The notes beneath the pieces are model-generated. The model was not told the DNA's origin, searched no databases, and worked only from the letters and a program-made list of their open reading frames with translations. This document shows positions 21,188-33,200 of a stretch of DNA of 64,000 nucleotides, piece by piece. Location: assembly GCF_032854445.1 (NCBI RefSeq), contig NC_088300.1, positions 18,951,608 to 19,015,607 on the forward strand. Direction: 5' to 3'. This DNA is from Liolophura sinensis (Eukaryota; Mollusca; Polyplacophora; Chitonida; Chitonidae). Every line of letters begins with the position of its first letter. Within the stretch, counting starts at the first letter, position 1. Made by a program: the position numbers and the translations under genes.

Positions 21188-22860
21188 AAAGAGATCTTCA
21201 TATTCAGTGTTGACAAGAAAAACCAAAGCACATGTATCACAAAAAGAGTCGAAACAGTGTTAATCTTAAGCCTCATGTTGAATATAGGTTCCTGCTCTTG
21301 TTGTAAAGACAAAAAGTGAAAATTATGAAAGTTCATAAATCTAAAGAGGAAATAACGAACTTCTACTGGCATCTGTACTATGGTACTGCCCAAAAATTTT
21401 TGGGCCATGCCATAATACAATACAGGAGTGTAAGTTACTGTCAGCATTTTACTCAACCATGTCAATGTCGAAGCTGTCATGGATTATTGTTGCTGTGGAG
21501 AGCCATGGACACATGCTTCAAATTCAGAACATGAGAAACTCAACAGCAGAGCTGTACCTTGAGCATTTCGTAATTACATGTACGATATTAAATTATATAT
21601 TTTCTGCAGAGAGTATGACAATACTGTAGCAATTAACTGGATTTTTTTTTTCACAAAAATACCAAAAAAAAAACCCATTATTAAAAAAAAGCAGTCACGA
21701 CAGCGACGATTCAAATGATAATTAAAACAACATAACTATAAAAAAGCCTCAGGCAGCCAATTTCAGTCACAGTAGGGATCTGGTACACTGCAACTACCTG
21801 ACCTACAACATCTTCTCTTTAGGCATATTAAGCTCAGAGTGTAAAATACTGTGTGTTTTTACATAATTAACTCTGGGGCCCTTTTTCACCTGACAATCCC
21901 AACAATAATCTGATATGCACTCCTATACTGTTCCAGCTTAAGCCAGCCTGTTGTGTGCCAGATTTAGATTTCTACAATGTTTTGGCAAAAGACAAAATGA
22001 ATATTCAATGACTAAAATCTCCCATGTTTTTGACAATAAAGGTTAGAGGTTTGGAACAGAACAGCGTTGTAACACAAATACAAAAGTTTCAAGGTCAGAG
22101 ATCAAGGTTTCAAGGTCAGAGATCAAGGTTCACTTCAAGATCAGGCCTAATGTTAAATGGGAAAAACATAAAAATTAAACAAGTATTAAGAGGACGATCA
22201 TTAAATTTAAAAATAAAAACTGTATCTTATTTATTAATTCTTTTAGACTTTTTCACTGAAGTGAACGCAGTCGACTTTGTGAAGTATAAAATGAGCTTAT
22301 CCCTGTTGATAGTATATGTCATCAAAGAATTTAACAACTATTTCTACAACTTTATGTTTAGGTCAGTCTGAATAAATTCTTGTGAATTTTACCCCTGTGA
22401 ACTATGCCTGTACAAAACAAAGTGACCTTGACATTTAGTACCTGGTTTATGGCCAGAGAAAAGTGAGTGTGATAGCCTGTAGACATTATCTGTACAGCAA
22501 TTCGCCCCATGAAGCTCACATTACAATCCAAACATTTGACTACATTGAGTTCAGGGACAAAGAATCTAAAAAAAAAAAAAGAATTGAAGGTATTTTCAGA
22601 CACAGTTTTAAATGGTCTGTCTACTGATGTTTACATCAATTTTATCTTTTCTTTCCCTGTATCAAATCCAAGACACTACATTTACTATGACCTGTTTCTG
22701 CTACAAGTATAAATGTTTTTATAGACACATCTCAACGAAAATGGCCAATACAAAACAATCACTAAAGTCTTCAATAGATTGCATAGACTAATTTCAAAAA
22801 TATTTATACATGTATGTACAGTACATGTATTTTAAATTATGCGCATCTAAATACACAGCT
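21188..22860. other. 3' flank of the C16orf89-like gene
   Basis: On the minus strand, an AATAAA at 22235-22230 could be the polyadenylation signal about 630 bases after the stop codon. Homopolymer A/T runs and a 20-bp direct repeat (TCAAGGTCAGAGATCAAGGT, near 22085-22125) are present. No coding region is recognised. Confidence 0.35.
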
Positions 22861-23618
22861 TTACAGGCCAAACAATGTCCTTGTTTGGTACCTTATGTGA
22901 ATACGTCTTTTCTTGATAAACCTAAACATAAATAAAAATAAGACAACAAAACAGGCTAAAAAGAGAATCACCATAGTTCTTTCCGCGCCTTTCACTTCAG
23001 GCACGGGTTTAATTGAGCCTGAAAACAATTCCTTGTCCAGGCTTTTGGCAGGCCTGTCATGTTTCACATCAACAGGCAAGTCTTTTAAATGCTTCACCTT
23101 CAATTTTTTTACCTCTTCTGTTTCATCGTAATACGGATATTCCTCGTCATTGTTTTGCTGGTTGTCTCCATTGTACTCCTCATCTTCCTCCTCCTTGTTA
23201 TTGTCAGGCAGGTCTCTCGCTTTATCATATAGCTCCTGTTTGCCTTTCTCCCCTGGTCCTAACCTCTTAATGTGAATCAGATTTCGTCCGGCTAACTTTG
23301 CTTCCCCATTCTCACCATAATCATCCTCCTCATCACCATCATTGTAATCTTCATCCTCCTCCTCATCATCACCTTCATCTCCCTCCTCGTGCTGGTAAGG
23401 GTCTCCTCGGTCCATTAAACTGTCTGGGTGCTGATCTTGCCTTGGGCCCTCACCCAGGCCTATTTCCTGCTGTAGAATGTCCCTCTTTTTTCCGGGGTCC
23501 ACGAGTTTGATACTCCCTGTGCCTTTATCAAGGCCTGTGTCCCCAGGGTCTATAAGGTAGCGCAGGTACATGACCAGTGCCCCAGCTGCTACAGCCGTCT
23601 TGTGTGAAAGACAACCAC
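22861..23618 (-). CDS. Exon 6 (last coding exon) of the C16orf89-like gene
   Basis: The acceptor follows a pyrimidine tract (TTTCTTTTTTCCATTGAAG|GTGG). It encodes the final family-like motif GCLSHKTAVAAGALVMYLRY, two acidic low-complexity stretches, a segment MVILFLACFVVLFLFMFRFI that fits a membrane helix, and a cytosolic-type KKRR tail before TAA. Confidence 0.87.
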
Positions 23619-26600
23619 CTTCAATGGAAAAAAGAAATGTATCTAAGGTCAAAAATTATTAAGTAGGTAAAATATATAACACAACATATTACACATATTA
23701 CAGACCCTTTTCACATAGCTATGTTTATTGCTTTGACCCTGTAGGAACAAATAACAAATTCACCCAACTCAATAGTATTCATTTGCCTCCTCAAGTTGGT
23801 CTGTCGTGTATTAAAATGCATCGATCACCTTACAGTGTATTTGACTGGCACATTTATACCTTTTTATTTTCATAAATCCCTTGTAAACTTGAGCAGGTTA
23901 CTATCTGATTAGACAGAAATGAAGGTTTGCTAAATTTTGGAAAGAAGATTTTGTAGACGTCAAATCAAGGATATAAACTTGATTTAATAATAAAAATGAC
24001 TTGAAAAAAAACAAAAGAGAACGCTCCAACAGTGGCATGCCATGTACATGAAATTTTACAGGCCTCTACCATCTTTCACTACTCTACCACAACCAACCAT
24101 AACTTAATGCCTCTACTAAGTACAAACATTTTTCCAGCTATGACAGTAGAACAAGGATTGGGTGATCAGAAACACTATAACAGTATAAGCTTGGATCTAC
24201 ATCCAGAGCACTACCGTCCTCATGGCCAAACACAAGCTACTGTGATGCCTAACAGGAACTTCTCATGGAAGTCTCATGTTAAAAAGAGAGAAGCTTTTCT
24301 AGACAATATCCAAAATCTAACCTCACATTTGGACAAAACCATTACAATATGGGACTTGGAACAATGACAAAAATGACTGATCATTCATTTTATTAAGCAC
24401 AGGATATGCATGTATTCAGTTCCCAAATTCTGGCCTTTTATAATTAAAATGTTCTACCAGGGGATTTCATGTGTTCAAACAAGTGTGATGCACAGTGACG
24501 GGAAGAAATATTACACCTAGAGTTAAGCATTTAGGGGACACAAATAACTACGAATATAATTGGCCAATAGCAGCGGTGTTCCTTGAGATCTACTTGTCCT
24601 CCTTGATATTAACAGGTCCTTCAGTTAGGAGAAAAAAAATCATAATCAGCTATTCTATGATTTAGTATAAGCCTGAAATTTTAGATGATTGTTTGTTTAA
24701 AAGTGTAGGTGCATGTATGGTCACTGGTGAATGAATTCACTGATGGACCTCAGACCAGCGTTGATTTAACTCTTCTGGCCGGACTGAAATTCCACGGACC
24801 AGCCAGCGGACCAGTGTTCATTTCGACCCTAAATTGCTCACCTGACATCTCTTTCTCCACCAAGAGTTTCCTTCTGGGTCCATTCTTCACACCATAGTTG
24901 TCTTGCTGAGCAAACAGAGGTTTGTCCTTCTCACCAACCACTGGCAGTTTCCTCAAACCATCACTGTTTTGACCCACTCTGAAAGGTTTTTCTTGAGCAG
25001 ATTTCCTTTGCTGATTAGAGTTATGTGAATGAAGATGAACATTATTGCCTAACACCTCCTTCTTGAACTTCATCTTTGAATTTGGCTCAGCCTGTTTCAA
25101 GTTGAAATCATTGGAAGAAATCTTGTTCTGGTCACCACCCTCTTCCATCTTGACAACATTCCTCACCCTTTGTTGTAGTTGTTCTATGTCTGCCATAGTA
25201 TCCTCATCATAATCATAGTCACTGTCCAATGCTTTTTTGATTTTTTCAAATTTGGGGATATTTGCATACGTTAGATTAGTAACCTTGGGCATTTTCCCAA
25301 AGCAGCCATCTTCTTTTTGCCAAGAGAGAATTCTTTTCAAAAAATCAAGGCTCAAAAACTGTCCAAATCCTAAATTTGGACACACAAATTCTGAAAACAT
25401 GAAAACAGAAGATTAGTTTCAATAAGTACTTTTTAACGCAGACCTAATGTATATCAGCTAAAAACCAAAATCAACTAAACTCAAATAAAATTTTCCTAGT
25501 GCTGACTCACAAATGACAAACTTCTAAAGTGTTATTTGAAACAATGTGACTGTACCATACAGCCAGAATGAGATATAGGACTAAGCTATTGCAGTGAGTC
25601 AGAAATACAAATAGATGATGGACTCAAAGACACAGTGAGTCAGAAACATAGATACATGTAGGTGAAGAAATGGACAGAGACTGCGTCAGAAATCTTGAGT
25701 AATTGAAAGACAGAAACGGCGTCTGAAATCAAAATAGACGGGAACTAACTGACAGACATGAACTATGAAGTCTGGATAGAAGAATCCTTTCAGAAATCTA
25801 GATAGATAAATCCTTTCAGAAATCTAGATAGATGAAGTCCTAACTGACAGACATAAAATATGAAATCTGGATACATGAATCTTTTCAGGGATCTAGACAG
25901 ATGAAGTACTAAATGAAAGACATGAAATACGAGGTCTGGATAGATGAATCCTTTCAAAAATCTAGATAGATGAAGTACTAACTGACAGACATGAACTATG
26001 AAATCTAGATAGATAAATCCTTTCAGAAATCTAGATAGATGAAGTACTAACTGACAGACATGAACTATGGAGTCTGGATAGACGAATCCTTTCAGAAATC
26101 TAGATAGATGAAGTACTAGCTGACAGACATAAAATATGAAGTCTGGATAGATGAATCCTTTCAGAAATCTAGATAGATGAAGTATTAACTGACAGACATG
26201 AACTATGGAGTCTGGATAAATGAATCCTTTCAGAAATCTAGATAGATGAAGTCCTAACTGACAGACATAAAATATAAAGTCTGGATAGATGAATCCTTTC
26301 AGAAATCTAGATAGATGAAGTACTAACTGACAGACATGAACTTTGAAATCTGGATAGATGAATCCTTTCAGAAATTTAGATAGATAAAGTACTAACTGAC
26401 TGACATGAAACTTGAAATTTGAATAGATGAATGACCAGGCCTAAACCGCGAAACACAGGGTCAGAAATGTAATTTGAATTTCTATAAAAATCACCAAACT
26501 TAATGATGGCTTGATTGTATTTTTACATTCAAAAGTACATACACTTAGATTTAAAAAATTCAAAAAAGAAATAAAAAAAATCTGAAAAGGAAAACAAATA

Positions 26601-29600
26601 TTTGCTCTTAAATCTGGGATACCATACTGTTATTGGAAGTACATGTACATTAAATTTTCAGACTTCAAGATCCTGTGATTAAAGTACAAAACTCTTAAAA
26701 TGTCAATAACTCAAAAGAATAACACTTACGCTGCTCTAAAAATAAATCCTGATACTTGGGCGTGATGGTGCCATTAAGGAAAAAGTTTATCAGCTCGTGC
26801 ATTTCAAAATAATTGTTTGTACAGAATTCAAGTCTTAACTTCTCCAGGCTCTTGTACTCTGTCTCAGACAGTACCTGCTCCAGCTGTTTTCTGCACCCAG
26901 CCTGCCACAAAACACGTCACATTAAAATACAATTGTGCAGAATAATTATAAATAAACAGTTCAAATGTCCTATATATGACTGTTACCAAATGTTCCAAAT
27001 CCAAGCAGCTTCTATGCATCGGGTAAATTCCACCATTCAGCAAAAGGAAACTATTTGCTTTATGTGTAAATATGTGTATTTCATGTACTTTGTGCTTTAT
27101 ATAGGCCTTTGGAACATCTGTCAAGCCAAGGTTTCCAACTATTCAACATGTATATATCAAGTGGATCTTCTATAAGAACAGCAGTACCCACTGTGCGTAT
27201 GTTCACTACACAGAAGTCTTACTGCCAGGGTTAAATGACCCGTGGGAATTTATTCATCTTTCAGTCATAAGTTTATGCAATATGATAATAATAATAATAA
27301 TATCTTTATTTTCAGAGGGTAACAAACTTAGTCAATATGACAGTACTGATCTTCCCTGAGGCCCTCCATTCACTCACACAACCACTCAGCAGTCACATGG
27401 GTTATTAAAAAAAAAAAAAAAATACAAATAAAAAAAAAGAAAAAAAAATTACACAAAGCATTAACCAGTTCAAAGTTAAAACACACACATTTTCTCTGAT
27501 TGGGAACAACTTTTTCCTGTAGTCAGGATAGTGGTCATTTAAAAATTTGTAAACAGTGATATTTTTTTGGTATAAGATAACTTCATGTATAGTCTTTAAG
27601 TTTAACATTTCAAAAGTTTCAGCTGATGATTTATTGTTATGTTTGTCTAGGATAAGTTTTGCAGCAGTTTTTTGAAGTTTATAGACTCGATCAAGTAGGC
27701 CTTTGGAACAGGTGCCTGAAACAGGGACAGCGGACATTAAATGAGGAAGGATATAACTGTTACAAAAAAAAGTCTTTTTTATAGGGAAGAAAGGCTTCTG
27801 CCTCCCCAGTATTGACAATAGCTTAGACACAGTACTGCACATTGAGTCATCATAACTCTGCTATGAAAGTGTACAGTCTATATGCAGAGCAAAAAGCTTT
27901 CAAGTTTGTACATTTTCAATTGTTTGGCCATTGACAGTGACATTTAGTGAATGCTGATGACAATTTTTTAACTTCTGGGTAGTTCCAATAAGGACGGAAT
28001 TTGTTTTGGACACATTAAGAAGCATTTTATTTTCAAAGCACCACTGATTTATAAGTTCCATATTAGAGTTAAGTCTGATTGAATATCAGATAAAGATTTG
28101 GAAGTGTTGTACATTGTGGCGTCATCAGCATAAAACTCAATGTCACAGCCGGAAACATTTAAACAACAGTCATTTAAGCAAAGTGCCAAGAATAGGACCC
28201 TGGGGTACTCCTGATTTGACATTCAGAGATGAAGACAACTTGTTATTGATAGTAACTTTTTGTGATCGACATTCAAGATAAGAAGTTATCCATTTCATTG
28301 TTAAGTTGGTGAATCCATATATATTTAATTTTTTAAGAAGAATCTGATGGTCAATAAGGTCAAAAGCCTTTCCAAAGTCGATCATGACGGAAACTACAAT
28401 TTTGTCATCGTCTATTGCTTTACCCCAAACAGCATGACATCACAAAGTATGTAAAACATTGTAACAATGTAACAGGACGGGTGCTGGGTTTACAGTTCTC
28501 TTAAGTAGCTAATGTCACCATGGTATAACAGCAATATTGCTGAGGTGACATTAAGCAACAATATTCATTCTCATGAGCGTCAATATTTACTCTTATACGT
28601 GCATACATTCCACAAAATGCAAGAAACACTTTTACCATTTCTGTAGACTGTATAGAATATTATTTATAATAATATCTTACAAAACATACGTCACAAAATT
28701 TTTTTCGTTCACAATGACATTTTGAAGCAGTCTGAATTCAATGCTTTGCTCTTTTACATCCAGAATACATGCACATGATTATCTGGAGACTCGTTATGGA
28801 CATTTACATGTAATCTATAGAAGTGACACATTTTGTATGTTAACAAATAGGTCTGGACAGCTGAATCAATAGTTAGCGCTGGCAAGAGTTGATTACACTG
28901 TATTATAGGTCATTTTCATTATTAAATATGGACATTGTGTCGAGGGGAGACTTGTGAAACTCAAGCTGTGCACACAATCACAGATGTCTTCAACAGACAA
29001 ACCAATATGTCAAGCTGCTCCTACATGCCTGCTATGAAATGGTAGACAGAATTGTTTACACTCATGCAACACCTTGCCAAATGGTGTCCTACAACTAACT
29101 GATCTGATAGTTCAGATACCACATGTTACCTGTAAATGCATCTGTAACAATCTGTTACGTCTCAGTTATTTGTATATCCTTGCATTAGTTTTATGCCGCA
29201 GATGGCCCAGCATATCTTTTTTTTTGTTCTTCTCACTTCTCCTATTTAGTCAACCTTTACAATTGTGCACCACATGATTTTTACTCTGTACAACTATTAA
29301 ACTATCCTTTTCATGGTTTTATTATTCCTTTTGACAATTTTATTTTTAATAATTAAGCAAAAATAAATGCACAACACTCATTTGAATAACCTAGAACGAG
29401 AACTGTATATCCTACAAAATATATCCTAAATGACCTCAAATTTTGTCCATGACTAAACTGCTCACTTTCCCAAATTCTGAAAGTTCAGAAAGGTGTTTAG
29501 AAGGTGTTTAGGTGTTTTGAGGTTGGTTTGGGATGCATGATGATGTTCTACTTGGAAAATGTAAAATTCAGCACCAAAAGTAACATTTTTGACATTTTGT

Positions 29601-30157
29601 TTCCACATTTTTGGTTGAAATTTTAGGTCATGTAGGGTAATTCAGCTTGTCGAATGCCACACCATCTCATAAGTTGAAGTTAACTTCCACCAAAACACCA
29701 TTTTTTAGAAACAGGAGTTTTGTGGCATTTATTAAACATTTAATAGAATATTTTAAACATACTACAATGTCTGTGTATATCTGAATTCAATTTTACCTTT
29801 TCTCCCAGCATAGACCATAACAGTTGATGGGTGATACCATAGCTCGTCAAGCCTTTCAGTGTCATAATTTCCACACACTTTTTGGAGATCTGACACCCCT
29901 TTGTCTTTGTAATGAAATTTCCGGTCAGCTCGCCCATACACATATCACTGTAGATTCAGACAGTTCTATTTTCACTACAGAGTGGAAAAAAAAAACACAT
30001 ATGCCTTTAATGTTAGTAAAACCATGATAAATTTAAGTTCGTGACCGACAGGGGTTCTGTGCTATTTGAGTGCAGTTCAAGGAAAACACTAATCTCACAT
30101 ATGATACTGACTAAATACAAGAGTCATAAACATATACATTAAGTATACAAAATTTGC

Positions 30158-30241
<84 letters not shown>

Positions 30242-33200
30242 GTATAGACACACAACCTAAACTGATTCTTATCACCACCAATTATTAAATTGGTCATTAA
30301 ATACAGATGTATTGTAGTGTATAAATCAATATACAAACACAGTCCATTTCAGTAGTGTTGACTACAAAGGTGTGCCTTTGAAAAAAGAGAAGCTACATGT
30401 ATATTTGTGAAAAAAAGAATGTATTAATAATGTGAATGCACATATATCCTTGTAGGCCTACCTACATGTAGTTTATATCCATCAGTATGTAAACAGAAGT
30501 TAGCCCCAGATTCAAACCAAGGACCAATACATGTATCAAAAATACTACTGAATATATTATGACATGTGTTGCCTGCTGCATGTGTGCATGGAGATGTTGA
30601 CCTGTTACACTGTACACATGTACATGTACAGGTATCCAACAAATTCTAAACACTTCAAGTTTCTGTTTTATGAGAGGATTCCAGGATTCCAGTAAATTGT
30701 AAAAAAGAAAAGAAACAACGTATACATCCACCTCGGGTGTAATTTTTGAATTCAATTTTCAAATTGTCTTTCTGGTGAAGTTCACACATGTATATGTAGC
30801 ATTCCTGAACATCATATGAAGACCAAGACAAATCATAGATTTTCCGTAAATGTTTCTGGGATCAGAAACGAAAACAGAACAATAAAACTTGTGCATGCAT
30901 ACATGTATCTGCTATCTCAAGGTTATTAACTCTGCTATTCAAAAAAAGATATTATGGCGATATTTCAGTTCATGTTGATATATGTTTTAAAACACAATCT
31001 CACAAATGTGAATGAATATGAATAAATGGAATACAGTTAGGATATTCAGGTCATGTCGTGGTAATCAGCATAACACACCAATATGGGGCAGGCATTTTGT
31101 TATTTATTTATCTGATTGGTGTTTTACACTGCACTCAAGGATATGTCACTTATATGACGGTGGCCAGCATTATGGCAGAAGGAGACCTGGCAGAGTCAGG
31201 GGGAAACCACGACCATCCACAGGTTTCTTGAAGACCGTCCCACATACATCTGGAGAGAAAGCCAGCATGAGCTGGATTTAAACTCATAGCAACTGCATTG
31301 TGAGAGGCTCAGGCATTTTGCATGACATGCAGGTGAATGTGGTTGGGGTGCAGTTTGAAATTGCATTCGAACGTGTCAGTTTATCTCATACATATTGGGC
31401 GTTTGCATGTGATATTATCAATCTGCCAGAACCATACTTTGTCAGCAATAATGGTGCAATTTTGACTAGCCTTACGGGCATTTTCTCAAGTAAATAGCAA
31501 GATGTTAATGAAAAACCTCCAAAATTAAGGTACATATATAGTACAGCCTCCCTTTAATTTCTTTAATATATACTGTAGATGACATGCAGATACTTACTTG
31601 AGCTTTTGTACACACTACCGTCCCATTTCAACCTGGGGTCAATTTTGCGGTGTGGGTTATGGAACACCCAGGGGTGAGCGACCACAAAAGCCATACTGTT
31701 ATAATACTCCTCATCATCATCCTTTACTGCCTTGATGGCAAGGTGGCCGATCTCGGACGCGATACTGCCATAATGCTGAATGGCCTCTATGATGTCAGCT
31801 GGGACATGCTGTAATCTACCCTTGGTATGTTCATCTGTCAGCATCATCAACTGACCTGGTATTAAATGAAACAACATGTATCCATAATTTACAAACTATA
31901 AGTATTTACATTTTAATATTCTGTGCAGTTTATTTTTGAGAACATACTCAGAAATACTTCACATTTTAAAAGAGTATGTGTGGATAGGTTTTACATTGGG
32001 TAGCGGAAAATAGACAGGGTATGAGCTCAATTCCCATAGCCTGACAGCTAAACTCCTCATGTGAATGTGTGAATGAAGCCAGTCAAGCCCTCTGACTTAA
32101 AACCATAACCCATCTACACACAGAGTTAGACACAAAGGCATTTCCTGACCTAAATATATTACATTAAAAAAACCCCAACCCAATTTCTCATATTAAAATT
32201 TGTTGTTATTGATCTTCCTTTCACAGCGCCTGTGCCAAAAAAAGAAGAAAAAAAAATTCTGTTCATTAAAACATCTATTAAAGTGATGATGATCATGATG
32301 ACTGTATTTCAGACAACTGACTTCCTCACTCATCAAAAATGTCAACAGGATGTACCTTGCACACAATTTGCCCATTATATGATGACCATACATATTATGT
32401 CACTTCTGTGTGCTGCTCAGTTTTATACCCAGCTTTAATATGAGGCTAGCTCACTAGTCATTCCTCTGGCAAGGATTCTAAGATCCCACATCCACCCAGG
32501 TACCTTGTTAGTAAGGGTTGGCCAGAAAAGAATAACCTGCACTTAACACACAATTTTCACTAGCAGGTGTAAAACATAAAGATATATCATGAACATAACA
32601 CACCTCTGTAATAAACTGTCATGTTCTGTGCACCATACCTGTATTAGACTTAAAAACAAGTCAGAGGACACTGACACTCACCAAATTTACATCACCACAT
32701 CATCATAATATCTCATCTTTGTATTTTATATTTAATGAATTCACTGAGATTTTTACACCCTACTGAAAGAGTATTTCTCCAATATGATGGCGACCAGCAT
32801 CAATAATGGGAAGAAACCACACAGAGCCCTGGGAAACCCAAGACCCTCTGCAAGACCTTCAAAGGTACACGGAGGCCAGCATCAGCTGGATTTGAACTCA
32901 CAATGATCGCATTGGTGAGAGGATCCTGAGTCATTGTGCTGCGCTAGATACTGTAGCACACTAACCCCTCAGCCAAGGATGCCCCAAGCCTTATTCTGTA
33001 ATGGCAAGCTAAAAGCAGACTGTTATGTTACACTTCAATCCACACAGGGGTGATGGGTGTGAGCGAGAAGGATATCACAGCTTAATATAAGATATTACAT
33101 TATACTTACGACTGCATCTTTCCTTTGTTCTTCAGTGTATAAAATCTTTATCAGTGTGACAATCATGCTTTCATGTCATGTCAGCCACTTTAGATTTACA

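Noticed and set aside
22913-23510. Plus frames rich in His/Pro opposite exon 6
   Set aside because: They are the antisense of the acidic Asp/Glu codons of the C16orf89-like gene.
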